Positions 1 to 8,464 of a stretch of 63,365 nucleotides of DNA are shown here, in pieces (within the stretch, counting starts at the first letter, position 1; each line of letters starts with the position of its first letter). The notes below the pieces were generated by a model that was not told where the DNA came from, did not search any database, and worked only from the letters and a program-made list of their open reading frames with translations. This DNA comes from Pseudomonadota bacterium (GTDB taxonomy: Bacteria; Pseudomonadota; Gammaproteobacteria; Xanthomonadales; SZUA-36): contig JADFVZ010000109.1 of NCBI GenBank assembly GCA_015222805.1, forward strand, positions 1 through 63,365, given 5' to 3'. The translations under genes were made by a program, and so were the position numbers.

Positions 1-465
1 TTGGTCGAAATCCTCGAAGCTGCGGGCCTGGATGATGTTAAAACCTATATCCAGAGCGGTAACGCCGTATTCCGCTGCAAGCGGAAGCAAGCGACTGAAC
101 TGACGGATGAGATCAGCCAGTTGATTCAGCAGCGGAAGGGTTTTCTGCCAAAGCTGTTGTTGTTAAAAAAAGAAGAATTCCAGGCCGCAGCGAATGCAAA
201 CCCCTTCCCATCCGACGGCGGTAAGTTACTGCACCTGTTTTTCCTTTATGAAAAATCAACCGACCCGGATCTGGAAAGCCTGGCTGCAGTTCAGTCTTCA
301 ACAGAGGACTTCAGGCTGATTAATAAGGTATTCTACCTGTACGCACCCGATGGAATCGGGCGTTCAAAGCTGGTGGCAAAAATTGATAAGGCGATGAAGG
401 TGCCGGTAACGGCCAGAAACTGGAATACGATCCGGAAATTACTTTCAATGCTCGAGACTATGTGA
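1..465 (+). CDS. DUF1697 family protein, 5' end off window
   Basis: The 154 visible residues match the DUF1697 family, small cytoplasmic proteins of unknown function. The recognisable part is the segment LDDVKTYIQSGNAVF at residues 11-25, which in full-length members follows about 25-30 N-terminal residues (typically containing a LRGINVGG-like motif). Those residues are absent because the window begins here. The TTG at base 1 is therefore probably an internal codon and not the start. The C-terminal part (NWNTIRKLL near the end) is also typical of the family. The gene stops 9 bases before the next start, so the two may be cotranscribed. The family call is fairly secure; no activity can be assigned. 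Confidence 0.75.
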   Translation: MVEILEAAGLDDVKTYIQSGNAVFRCKRKQATELTDEISQLIQQRKGFLPKLLLLKKEEFQAAANANPFPSDGGKLLHLFFLYEKSTDPDLESLAAVQSSTEDFRLINKVFYLYAPDGIGRSKLVAKIDKAMKVPVTARNWNTIRKLLSMLETM

Positions 466-474
466 GTACACGAG

Positions 475-792
475 ATGCAGAAATCCTCTTTAGCCATACT
501 TATTTGCCTGCTTGCCCTTAGCACAGCGGCCATTGCAAGCACAGATGATGCTCGAGCCAGGCAACAACAAAAGCTGGATGATGCCTGCAAGCAAGCCAGG
601 GAAGTTAAGATTGCACCCCTCAGGGAAGCGGTAATTAAAGACTGCATAGATACTGGAAAAACGGAAGAAGACTGCAGGAAATTTAATCAGGACTATGGCG
701 AAAAAATGGGCAACCGTGCGGCTTTATTTATGGATTTGCCCGAGTGTGTAAAAGCCTTTAAGCATAACCAGTCAAACAGAAGTACCCGTTAA
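475..792 (+). CDS. Small secreted hypothetical protein with four cysteines
   Basis: A 105-residue protein that I do not recognise. Residues 1-22 form a clear Sec signal peptide (a lysine, a hydrophobic core, then AIAS), so the mature protein of about 83 residues should be periplasmic. The mature part is charged, probably helical, and carries four cysteines in the contexts DACKQ, KDCID, EDCRK and PECVK. These could form two disulfides in the periplasm. It starts 9 bases after the DUF1697 gene. The export signal and even coding character support a real gene; no function is claimed. Confidence 0.6.
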   Translation: MQKSSLAILICLLALSTAAIASTDDARARQQQKLDDACKQAREVKIAPLREAVIKDCIDTGKTEEDCRKFNQDYGEKMGNRAALFMDLPECVKAFKHNQSNRSTR

Positions 793-860
793 ACATTAAT
801 GACCCGTAAGGTCATCCATCCCGGACGGGCCAGCCACTAATCAGGAAAGAAAATAAACAA

Positions 861-1316
861 ATGGAAAACGACGATATCAACACAGCACCTGACGGGTCCT
901 TTACCAGCCGCCAACAGCTTTTTATTAAATATACCCTTGCCATCCTGGTTGATCTCACCGTGCTCAACCTGTTCAATGAGTACTGGGACTATGTCTATAT
1001 AGAGCTCTTCTCGATCTCATTACTTGCCGCCATCCTGCTGCAGTTTTTATTGCAGCTAACACTTAAAATTGAACATCGTGTAGCCGACTACTTTAAAGCC
1101 AGGCCCGGCCTGCGGCCTAAAATCATGCGGATTGTTTCAGCATGGGCCATTCTGTTTATCTCCAAACTGCTTATCCTCGAGGCAATTAATTTTGCTTTTG
1201 GCGAGAGCGTCATATTCGGCGGCCCGGTCCATGGCCTGATATCGTTTATTGTGGTGGTTATAGCAATGATCGTGGCGGAACGGCTTGTTTCACGAATTTA
1301 TAATTCCCTGGCCTGA
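861..1316 (+). CDS. Four-helix inner membrane protein, function unknown
   Basis: A 151-residue protein with about four hydrophobic stretches (roughly residues 26-44, 48-70, 88-110 and 122-142). It should be an integral inner membrane protein with a polar N-terminal tail of about 20 residues. A purine-rich sequence (AGGAAAG) precedes the ATG at a normal distance. I recognise no family. It follows the small secreted protein by 68 bases and precedes the DUF924 gene by 51 bases, so it may belong to a loose housekeeping cluster. The hydrophobic pattern and start signal make it a likely gene. Confidence 0.6.
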   Translation: MENDDINTAPDGSFTSRQQLFIKYTLAILVDLTVLNLFNEYWDYVYIELFSISLLAAILLQFLLQLTLKIEHRVADYFKARPGLRPKIMRIVSAWAILFISKLLILEAINFAFGESVIFGGPVHGLISFIVVVIAMIVAERLVSRIYNSLA

Positions 1317-1367
1317 GCCTTCCCGATAGAGGATTCCCCCGGCCCATAGACTTTCGAGGAAAAAAAT

Positions 1368-1904
1368 ATGCAGCAAGAAGTATTGAAATTCTGGTTTGAG
1401 GACCTGCAGCCATCACAATGGTGGACTCGGGACGATGCGCTGGACACGCTAATAAAACAAAAATTCTCTGCAATCCACAGCAGGGCGGTCGCCTGTGAGC
1501 TGTTTACCTGGCGGCAAGACCCCCGGGGAAGGCTGGCGGAAATTATTATCCTGGATCAATTCTCCAGGAATATGTTCCGGGGCACAGCCCTGTCATTTGC
1601 TTACGATTCACTGGCCCTGGTACTGGCACAGGAGGCCATAGCAGCTGGCGCTGATACTCATTTAACACCGCTGGAATGCAGTTTCCTGTACTTACCTTTT
1701 ATGCACAGCGAATCATTAACCATCCACGAAATTGCTACCGACCTGTATAAAAAAGACGGGCTCGAAAGTAATTACGATTTTGAATTGAAACATAAAATAA
1801 TTATTCAACAGTTTGGCCGTTACCCGCACCGCAATGAGATATTAAACAGGACTTCCAGCGCCGAAGAAATTGAGTTTTTGAAGCAACCCGATTCTTTATT
1901 TTAA
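1368..1904 (+). CDS. DUF924 family protein
   Basis: A 178-residue cytoplasmic protein of the DUF924 family, common in proteobacteria and of unknown biochemical role. Family hallmarks are the N-terminal VLKFWFEDLQPSQWW, the central ILDQFSRNMFRGT and the later LPFMHSES. The length is typical of the family (about 180-200). The ATG follows a purine-rich AGGAAAAAAA sequence. It ends three bases before a TTG and 21 bases before the better ATG of the serine hydrolase gene, so the two may form one transcript. Confidence 0.85.
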   Translation: MQQEVLKFWFEDLQPSQWWTRDDALDTLIKQKFSAIHSRAVACELFTWRQDPRGRLAEIIILDQFSRNMFRGTALSFAYDSLALVLAQEAIAAGADTHLTPLECSFLYLPFMHSESLTIHEIATDLYKKDGLESNYDFELKHKIIIQQFGRYPHRNEILNRTSSAEEIEFLKQPDSLF

Positions 1905-1925
1905 ACATTGCCCGATATTCAGATA

Positions 1926-3011
1926 ATGACAAAATTTCTTATTTCCCTGTTTTTCTTAACCGCGCTGATAAGCACACCTTCCGGCGCTGACGAACTTGAC
2001 GACAAACTAAACCAGCTGCTACTGCAATTTTTACAGCAGAACAAAACCCCGGGATTATCCGTATCCATTGGACATAACAATAAAATCCTCTGGTCAAAGG
2101 GGTTTGGTTACGCCGACCTGGAACAAAGGGTTCAGGTGGACCCTGCATTGACAAAATTCAGGGTGGGCAGTATTGCCAAGCCGTTCACAGCCTTCGCGCT
2201 GGCAAAGTTACTGGAAGCGGGGAAAATTGGCCTTGATGCTGAAATACATGCCTATGTGCCCTCCTTTCCACAAAAGAATTATCCGATCAGCATTCGCCAG
2301 CTTGCGGGGCACTTGTCAGGAATTCGTCATTATGCCAATGATGAAATGTACAATCGTTCCAGCTATACAGGTGTGGTTGCGGGACTGGCCATATTCCAAA
2401 ACGATCCCTTGCTGTACAGGCCAGGCGAAAAATGGTTATACACTTCATATGGTTATAATCTATTAAGTGCTGCCATCGAAAAGGCCTCCGGTAAAAACTT
2501 CCTGGATTACATGTCTGAAACCGTTTTCCTGCCCCTGGGTATGACCCAAACCGGGCCGGATCACCTTCAGCAAATTATTCCACACCGGGGCAGGTACTAT
2601 TTGCAGAGTGAAAACAGCTACTCAAACGAGCCGGAAGTGGATAACAGTTATAAGTGGGCAAGCGGCGGGTTTTTGTCCACCAGCGACGACCTCGTCAGGT
2701 TTGGCCTGGCACACCTGAATAACCGGCAACTTAAGCAAAACACCATCAACATACTCTGGACACCCCAAAAAACCACTGCCGGGGAAAGCACCGAGTATGG
2801 AATAGGCTGGAGGGTTTTTAGCGACAACGAAGGTCAAAAATGGGTCGGGCACGGGGGCGGGTCGATAGGTGGTACTACGCAATTTTGGCTGTACCCTGAA
2901 CATGGCCTGGTTATCGCTGCAATCAGCAACCTGAGTGATATGAAGTATGCGAAGCTGATTCCTGATCTCAACAAGCTGCTGATACAGCAACTGGCATTGA
3001 ACCCTGAATAA
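1926..3011 (+). CDS. Serine hydrolase, beta-lactamase/LACTB family, exported
   Basis: A 361-residue serine hydrolase of the class C beta-lactamase/penicillin-binding fold. I chose the ATG at 1926 over an upstream in-frame TTG (1908) because it begins directly with a signal peptide (MTKFLISLFFLTALISTPSGA), which places the enzyme in the periplasm. The catalytic SxxK motif is S82-I-A-K85. The second motif appears as Y172-T-S in LYTSYGYNLL, and HGGGSIGG near residue 310 takes the place of the KTG box. Substrates in this family range from peptides to esters, so no specific substrate is claimed. Its TAA is immediately followed by the ATG of the ATP-grasp gene, implying translational coupling. Confidence 0.88.
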   Translation: MTKFLISLFFLTALISTPSGADELDDKLNQLLLQFLQQNKTPGLSVSIGHNNKILWSKGFGYADLEQRVQVDPALTKFRVGSIAKPFTAFALAKLLEAGKIGLDAEIHAYVPSFPQKNYPISIRQLAGHLSGIRHYANDEMYNRSSYTGVVAGLAIFQNDPLLYRPGEKWLYTSYGYNLLSAAIEKASGKNFLDYMSETVFLPLGMTQTGPDHLQQIIPHRGRYYLQSENSYSNEPEVDNSYKWASGGFLSTSDDLVRFGLAHLNNRQLKQNTINILWTPQKTTAGESTEYGIGWRVFSDNEGQKWVGHGGGSIGGTTQFWLYPEHGLVIAAISNLSDMKYAKLIPDLNKLLIQQLALNPE

Positions 3012-4187
3012 ATGTTTTTAATCGACAAGCCCTATATTTCAGACTTCTTCAAGGCAACGATCAGGGATAACAACATCCCTGTCATTGGCACAGCCGAAGC
3101 AAGCGAATTTGACCTCTATCCTGATACCCGGGTAATCAGTGAAGCTACTGCTATAACAGCTATTAGTGACCGGCAATACCCCTGCTTATACAGCAACTCG
3201 GAAAACTCGATTGGCTGGATCGCCAAACAGCTTGCCTTCAGTCAGTTGCCCGGACAAATTGACCTGTTTAAAAACAAACTCAAATTTCGAGAGCTGACTC
3301 AATCACTTTTTCCCGAGTTCTATTACCAGGGCATTACCACCCAGGACCTCGTCAAAATAAAACCAGATAATGTCCCCCTGCCTTTTATCATCAAGCCTGC
3401 TGTTGGTTTTTTCAGCCTGGGGGTTCACAAAGTATCAGCACTGGATGAGTGGGATTCCACTGTGGATTCCATCTTGCAGGAAATACAGCAGATAAAAGAA
3501 GTCTTCCCTGCTGAGGTCCTCGATACCTCAAATTATATTATCGAGCAATGTATCGAGGGTGATGAATACGCGATAGATGCTTATGTTGATGAGTCCGGGG
3601 ACACCGTAATTTTGGGTATCTTTAAACATGTATTTTCATCCGCTGAGGATGTCAGTGACAGGGTTTACATCACCTCAAAAGAAATTATTGAAGAAAACCT
3701 GGATGAATTTACCGGGTTTTTAAATACACTCAGTCAGTTTGCCGGGATCAGGAACTTTCCCCTGCATGTTGAACTAAGGCGCGATAGTAATGGCCTGCTG
3801 CTGCCCATCGAGGTCAATCCGCTACGTTTTGGCGGCATGTGCACCACCGCCGATGCGACCTATATGGCTTATGGTTTTAACCCCTACCTGTATTATTACC
3901 AGCAAAACAAGCCCGACTGGGACCATTTGCTGGAGGGCAAGGAAAATAAATTATTCAGTATTATCGTGCTGGATAATTCGACCGGTATCCCGGCAGGGGA
4001 AATCCGTTCCTTTGATTATGAAAAACTGCTCACCAGGTTTGAGCGGCCACTTGAGTTAAGAAAGTTTGATCACAGCCAATACCCCTTGTTTGGTTTTCTG
4101 TTCACTGAAACCCGGGCTGATAATTTTGAGGAGCTTAAGAGCATCCTGCATTCGGATTTAAGTGAGTATATTTCTTTGCAGTCATAA
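3012..4187 (+). CDS. ATP-grasp domain protein
   Basis: A 391-residue protein with an ATP-grasp fold over about residues 90-310. Recognisable elements are the ATP-binding lysine strand PFIIKPAVGFFSLGV, the hinge strand IIEQCIEGDEYAIDAYV, and the metal-binding strand LLPIEVNPLRFGG near residue 270, with the expected E-x-N. ATP-grasp enzymes join a carboxylate to an amine or thiol through an acyl phosphate; the substrate cannot be read from the sequence. No signal peptide is visible, so it is cytoplasmic. Its start directly abuts the serine hydrolase stop. A second, shorter ATP-grasp gene lies 2.5 kb downstream beside a threonine-dehydratase-like enzyme, hinting at amino-acid or peptide chemistry. 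Confidence 0.8.
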   Translation: MFLIDKPYISDFFKATIRDNNIPVIGTAEASEFDLYPDTRVISEATAITAISDRQYPCLYSNSENSIGWIAKQLAFSQLPGQIDLFKNKLKFRELTQSLFPEFYYQGITTQDLVKIKPDNVPLPFIIKPAVGFFSLGVHKVSALDEWDSTVDSILQEIQQIKEVFPAEVLDTSNYIIEQCIEGDEYAIDAYVDESGDTVILGIFKHVFSSAEDVSDRVYITSKEIIEENLDEFTGFLNTLSQFAGIRNFPLHVELRRDSNGLLLPIEVNPLRFGGMCTTADATYMAYGFNPYLYYYQQNKPDWDHLLEGKENKLFSIIVLDNSTGIPAGEIRSFDYEKLLTRFERPLELRKFDHSQYPLFGFLFTETRADNFEELKSILHSDLSEYISLQS

Positions 4188-4279
4188 CACATTGGGCTGA
4201 AAATAAGGGCTAGAATGTAGTCAGGATTATTTCACATGCTCCATGCTCCATCCCCAACAACCTGTCTGAGGACTATAAA

Positions 4280-4567
4280 ATGGCAAATGAAGGTTATCAC
4301 GAACCCATCAATGAACTCTCCACTGAAACCCGGGACATGCATCGGGCCATAACTTCATTAATGGAAGAGCTTGAAGCAGTTGACTGGTATAACCAGCGCG
4401 TAGATGCCTGCACCAACGAAGAACTAAAGGCTATCCTTGCACATAACCGTGATGAAGAAAAAGAACACGCGGCCATGGTGCTGGAGTGGATCCGTCGGCA
4501 GGACCCGTCTTTTGATAAAGAGCTGAAAGACTATTTGTTTACCGATAAACCCATCGCTCATAAATAA
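4280..4567 (+). CDS. Encapsulated-ferritin-like protein (EncFtn family) without shell gene or targeting tail
   Basis: A 95-residue ferritin-like protein closely resembling the encapsulated ferritins of Rhodospirillum rubrum and Haliangium: MEELEAVDWYNQRVDA (28-43), the AHNRDEEKEHAAM segment (54-66), LEWIRR and YLFT. The expected ferroxidase ligands are present as E30, E60 and H63, equivalent to E32, E62 and H65 of the R. rubrum protein. Known members continue for about 20-40 residues to a cargo-loading peptide; this one ends at DKPIAHK. No encapsulin gene occurs in the window. In the studied family the protein is an annular decamer that oxidises Fe(II). A good ribosome site (GAGG) precedes the ATG. 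The downstream exporter starts 11 bases later. Confidence 0.85.
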   Translation: MANEGYHEPINELSTETRDMHRAITSLMEELEAVDWYNQRVDACTNEELKAILAHNRDEEKEHAAMVLEWIRRQDPSFDKELKDYLFTDKPIAHK

Positions 4568-4578
4568 CCGGCAATAGT

Positions 4579-5211
4579 GTGATCCCGGTCGAGCAGCTTG
4601 CCACGTTTATCATTGCCTCCGTTGCCCTGGCGCTGGTGCCCGGGCCCGACAATATCTTTGTCTTAACCCAGTCTGCGCTATATGGGCGCAAAGCGGGCGT
4701 GCTGGTAACTATCGGCCTTTGCAGCGGATTAATTTTCCACACCTCCGTGGTTGCCCTCGGGGTAGCGGCCGTTTTAATGGCATCAGCAATAGCCTTTAAT
4801 GTCTTGAAGTTTGCCGGCGCCATATACCTGCTGTATCTTGCCTGGCGGGCCTTTCATGCATCTTCTGCTGCCTTGCAGGATAAGAAATCACCGGAATTAA
4901 CCGACTTTCAGCTTTATCGGCGGGGCATTATTATGAATGTCACTAACCCCAAGGTTTCGGTGTTTTTCCTGGCTTTCCTGCCCCAGTTTGCCTCATCCTC
5001 GAACGGACCCATGGCACAGCAGATATTCCTGCTGGGTGGTATTTTTATTATTGTCACTTTTATTGTATTTGGCGGGATCGCACTATTGGCCGGCAGCCTG
5101 GGAGCCTGGCTCAAACACACCCCTAAAGCCCAGATATACCTGAACCGCATCGCCGGATTTGTATTTGCCGCCCTGGCACTCAAATTAATCAGCGCCGACC
5201 TGCAGGGATAG
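4579..5211 (+). CDS. LysE/RhtB family amino-acid exporter
   Basis: A 210-residue inner membrane protein of the LysE/RhtB/threonine efflux family. The diagnostic N-terminal segment VPGPDNIFVLTQSALYGRKAG is at residues 20-40, and MNVTNPKVSVFFLAFLPQF in the middle is also typical. About six membrane helices are evident. The start is a GTG 11 bases after the ferritin-like gene. Family members export amino acids such as threonine, homoserine or lysine by proton exchange. The nearby threonine-dehydratase-like gene makes a role in amino-acid overflow plausible, but the substrate is not readable. Confidence 0.9.
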   Translation: MIPVEQLATFIIASVALALVPGPDNIFVLTQSALYGRKAGVLVTIGLCSGLIFHTSVVALGVAAVLMASAIAFNVLKFAGAIYLLYLAWRAFHASSAALQDKKSPELTDFQLYRRGIIMNVTNPKVSVFFLAFLPQFASSSNGPMAQQIFLLGGIFIIVTFIVFGGIALLAGSLGAWLKHTPKAQIYLNRIAGFVFAALALKLISADLQG

Positions 5212-5243
5212 AATCAATATGTTAGAAATGAAGGAAACAGGAC

Positions 5244-5753
5244 ATGATGTCAGGCTTAATTGAAACCACCCGCCTGGGTATGCGCAAGTTCTGCCTGGAT
5301 GATATTGATGCGGTTTACGCATTCAGCTCCAATGTAGAAGTCCAGCGCCTAACTGGCGACCCGGTGTTTCAGTCCAGGCAGGAAGCTGAAGATGTTATCC
5401 GCAAAATCTGGTTGGCTGAGTATAAAAAATACGGCTATGCCCGCTATGCCCTGGTACATAAAGCTGATGATAAGGTGATCGGTTTTTGCGGCTTGAAATA
5501 TGAGCCACACCTGAACGGCCCGGATATTGGCTATCGAATGCTGCCGGAATATTGGGGCATGGGGCTGGCTACAGAGGCAGTAGTGGCAACCCTGGAATAT
5601 GCAGACCGTGTCCTGGGGATTTCAAAAGTCATGGGTGAAGTTCTGACCGAGCACCCCGCCTCCAGTCATGTTTTACTAAAATGTGGCTTTAAGCTGGTAC
5701 AAACATATTCCAGGGATGGCTTTGATATCAACCAATACCAGTGGCATAAATAA
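5244..5753 (+). CDS. GNAT N-acetyltransferase, RimJ/RimL type
   Basis: A 169-residue acetyltransferase. The N-terminal IETTRLGMRKFCLDDIDAVYAF and the acetyl-CoA-binding stretch IGYRMLPEYWGMGLATEAV (residues about 95-113) are typical of the RimJ/RimL-like GNAT group, which acetylate protein N-termini or small amines. The end (ASSHVLLKCGFKL) is the usual last conserved motif. It has two adjacent ATG codons; the first follows AGGAAACAGGAC. It lies between the exporter and the PLP enzyme in the same direction with short gaps. The acceptor substrate is unknown. Confidence 0.88.
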   Translation: MMSGLIETTRLGMRKFCLDDIDAVYAFSSNVEVQRLTGDPVFQSRQEAEDVIRKIWLAEYKKYGYARYALVHKADDKVIGFCGLKYEPHLNGPDIGYRMLPEYWGMGLATEAVVATLEYADRVLGISKVMGEVLTEHPASSHVLLKCGFKLVQTYSRDGFDINQYQWHK

Positions 5754-5774
5754 GCAATAAACAGGAAGTAAATA

Positions 5775-6731
5775 ATGCAAGTTAAGCTCACACAAATCCG
5801 CGAAGCAGCAGCTGTTGTTTATTCAGCCATGCCGCCAACCCCTCAATACCAATGGCCCCTGCTGAGTGAGCGCCTGGGTGCCGAAATCTGGGTCAAACAC
5901 GAAAACCACAGCCCGGTTGGCGCATTCAAAATCCGTGGTGGGCTGGTTTACTTTGATCATCTGCAAAAATCCGGGGCGCTTCCGCTGGGTGTCATTGGAG
6001 CAACCCGAGGAAACCATGGCCAGTCCATCGGCTTTGCCGCGCGGCGTTATGCTATCCCGGCCACCATCGTGGTCCCGCACGGCAATAGCAAGGAGAAAAA
6101 TGTTGCTATGCAGGCGCTTGGTGTCAGGCTGATTGAACATGGCGATGACTTCCAGGCCGCACGTGAATTTGCTACTAGCCTTGCTGCCGAGGAATCTTTG
6201 CACCTGGTACCCTCTTTTCACCGTTTACTGGTTGCCGGGGTGGCCACCTACAGCCTGGAATTACTGGAAGCGGTCAACGACATTGATGTCGTATATGTGC
6301 CCATCGGCCTGGGCTCCGGTATTTGCGGGATGCTGGCTGCCCGTGATGCTTTAGGACTAAATACCAAAGTGGTCGGCGTTGTCTCTTCACATGCCACCGC
6401 TTATGCACAATCGTTCCGTGCCGGCAAGCCAGTTGAGTCACCGGTCAGCACAGTGATAGCTGACGGTATGGCCTGCCGGGTTCCGGAGCCCGCTGCACTG
6501 GAAATTATTCTTCAGGGTGTTGATCATATTGTTGAGGTGAGTGATGCCGCCGTTGAAGATGCTATCAGCATGATGTTTGAGTGCACCCATAATGTCTGTG
6601 AAGGCGCAGGAGCCGCCGCACTGGCTGCCGCAACACAGGAAGCGGGGTTGAATGCCGGAAAGAAAGTTGCGGTTGTTGCATCGGGTGGAAATATTGATCA
6701 GGATATCCTTGCGGATGTACTCAAGCGGTAA
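5775..6731 (+). CDS. Threonine/serine dehydratase-like PLP enzyme
   Basis: A 318-residue fold-type II PLP enzyme related to threonine dehydratase, 3-hydroxyaspartate ammonia-lyase and serine racemase. The PLP lysine is K52 in GAFKIRGG, the GNHGQS segment near residue 80 binds the substrate carboxylate, and GLGSGICGML near 180 is the phosphate-binding loop. It lacks the regulatory ACT domain of biosynthetic IlvA, so a catabolic or side-chain-specific role is more likely. It is followed after 3 bases by an ATP-grasp gene, indicating one operon. Exact substrate uncertain; the deaminating reaction class is fairly sure. Confidence 0.85.
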   Translation: MQVKLTQIREAAAVVYSAMPPTPQYQWPLLSERLGAEIWVKHENHSPVGAFKIRGGLVYFDHLQKSGALPLGVIGATRGNHGQSIGFAARRYAIPATIVVPHGNSKEKNVAMQALGVRLIEHGDDFQAAREFATSLAAEESLHLVPSFHRLLVAGVATYSLELLEAVNDIDVVYVPIGLGSGICGMLAARDALGLNTKVVGVVSSHATAYAQSFRAGKPVESPVSTVIADGMACRVPEPAALEIILQGVDHIVEVSDAAVEDAISMMFECTHNVCEGAGAAALAAATQEAGLNAGKKVAVVASGGNIDQDILADVLKR

Positions 6732-6734
6732 AAA

Positions 6735-7598
6735 ATGAAAAAAGTTGCATTCCTCAGCATGGATACCCTGGATGATTTTGTCTGCTATGACAGCCTGCTT
6801 TTCGAGCCATTGCATAAGCTGGGATGGAAAGCCGAAACTGTTTCCTGGCGTGATAAACAAGTGAACTGGAATGATTATGATGTAGTGCTGATTCGCTCCT
6901 GCTGGGATTACCAGGACGACCACACACAATTTTTATCTGTTCTGCAAAGCATTGAGCAATCTTCTGCACAACTTGAAAACAAGCTTGAACTGGTTAACTG
7001 GAACCTGGATAAAAAATACCTGCGTGAACTTGAGCATGCTGGTATTAAAATTGTTCCCACGTTATGGATGTCAGGGTTTTCCCGCTCACAAATCATGGGG
7101 TTCTTTGAAGAACTCGACACCCAGGAGATAGTCATAAAACCTAATATTAGTGCTAATGCTGACGATACCTTTAAGCTGACACCAGAAAAAGCCCTGCTTT
7201 CGGCGACTAGCCTGCAAAAGATTTTTGCACAGCGTGACTATATGGTGCAGCCGTTTATGCAGGGCATTGTAGATGAGGGTGAATATTCCCTGTTCTTCTT
7301 TGCAGATGAATTCAGCCACTGCATTTTGAAAAAGCCCAAAGCCCGGGACTTTCGGGTGCAGGAAGAACATGGCGGCATACTAACAAGCGTTGAGCCGGAG
7401 CCCGAGTTGCTGGCATGTGCAGGGAAGGTGCTGAAGTCAGTCAATCCAAAACCACTTTACTCCCGGGTTGATTTTGTACGCACAGGTGCGGGTTTTGCCC
7501 TGATGGAACTGGAAATAATTGAACCATCGCTGTATTTCAATATGGATTCAAACTCAGCGGGCCGTTTTGCGCGGGTTTTTGCTAACTGGATAAACTGA
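6735..7598 (+). CDS. ATP-grasp protein, glutathione-synthetase/RimK-like
   Basis: A 287-residue cytoplasmic protein with an ATP-grasp fold of the glutathione synthetase/RimK type, resembling the group that includes the cycloserine ligase DcsG. Supporting segments: IRSCWDYQDD near residue 55, EIVIKPNISANADDTF near 135 (ATP lysine), YMVQPFMQGI near 165, and the metal-binding strand FALMELEIIEPSLYF near 260. It begins 3 bases after the PLP enzyme and precedes the TauE-type permease by 4 bases, so the three are very probably cotranscribed. It probably forms an amide or ester bond on an amino-acid-derived substrate; this is inferred from family and context only. Confidence 0.78.
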   Translation: MKKVAFLSMDTLDDFVCYDSLLFEPLHKLGWKAETVSWRDKQVNWNDYDVVLIRSCWDYQDDHTQFLSVLQSIEQSSAQLENKLELVNWNLDKKYLRELEHAGIKIVPTLWMSGFSRSQIMGFFEELDTQEIVIKPNISANADDTFKLTPEKALLSATSLQKIFAQRDYMVQPFMQGIVDEGEYSLFFFADEFSHCILKKPKARDFRVQEEHGGILTSVEPEPELLACAGKVLKSVNPKPLYSRVDFVRTGAGFALMELEIIEPSLYFNMDSNSAGRFARVFANWIN

Positions 7599-7602
7599 GA
7601 TT

Positions 7603-8376
7603 GTGGACATTCTGATTGTATCCCTGGCAGCGCTTGCCGCTTCAGCGCTGACCCTGTTTTCAGGTTTTGGCCTGGGCACACTGCTAATGCCAGTCGTCGC
7701 CATTTTCTTCCCGATAGAAATGGCAATTGCCATTACTGCCATCGTCCACCTGGCCAACAACCTGTTTAAAGTTGCCCTTCTAGGTAAACACGCTGTGCGC
7801 TCGGTACTCATCAGCTTTGGTGTTCCAGCCATTATCTTTGCACTGCTTGGTGCGCTCGCCCTTAACTGGATTGCGGATATGCCATCACTGATCGCGTACA
7901 CCCTGTTAGGCCGGCCAATGCAGGTCTTTCCGGCAAAGTTGCTTATCGGCTTGCTGATATTAAGCTTTGTCATGCTGGAGTTTTCTAAAAAATTTGCAGC
8001 CATCACACTTGACCGAAAATATCTTCCTGCCGGTGGCGCGATCAGTGGTTTCTTTGGCGGCTTTTCTGGTCACCAGGGAGCTTTCAGGAGTATGTTCCTG
8101 CTCAAGGCCGGACTGGATAAAAAACAGTTCGTTGCCACCGGGGTATTACTCGCAGTAATGGTAGATATGTCGCGCATGCTGGTTTATGGCTGGGAAATGT
8201 CAGCAGATCGCCAGGCGATTAATTGGGCGCTGGTCCTGGCTGCCACTTTATCAGCCTTTGCCGGTGCGTTTATGGGTACGCGATTACTCAACAAACTCAC
8301 CATCCGCTCGATTCAGCTAATGGTTTCTGTCTTGCTGATATTCGTTGCTGTTGGCTTGATCACGGGTTTCCTGTAG
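7603..8376 (+). CDS. Sulfite exporter TauE/SafE family protein
   Basis: A 257-residue integral membrane protein of the TauE/SafE family, with about eight hydrophobic segments. The opening segment with FSGFGLGTLLMPV and the central GGAISGFFGGFSGHQGAFRS are the repeated signature loops of the family. Members export sulfite, sulfoacetate or other small organic anions, but many are uncharacterised. The GTG start follows the ATP-grasp stop by 4 bases, so the permease may move the product or by-product of the upstream PLP/ATP-grasp enzymes. That link is inference. Confidence 0.87.
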   Translation: MDILIVSLAALAASALTLFSGFGLGTLLMPVVAIFFPIEMAIAITAIVHLANNLFKVALLGKHAVRSVLISFGVPAIIFALLGALALNWIADMPSLIAYTLLGRPMQVFPAKLLIGLLILSFVMLEFSKKFAAITLDRKYLPAGGAISGFFGGFSGHQGAFRSMFLLKAGLDKKQFVATGVLLAVMVDMSRMLVYGWEMSADRQAINWALVLAATLSAFAGAFMGTRLLNKLTIRSIQLMVSVLLIFVAVGLITGFL

Positions 8377-8464
8377 CTACACCCACAAACGGGGCTGTAT
8401 ACTCTGAATTCCATTTCTTGGGTTCAAGAAATATTAGCTACTGTAACAAAGAGGGGGAAGCTGG

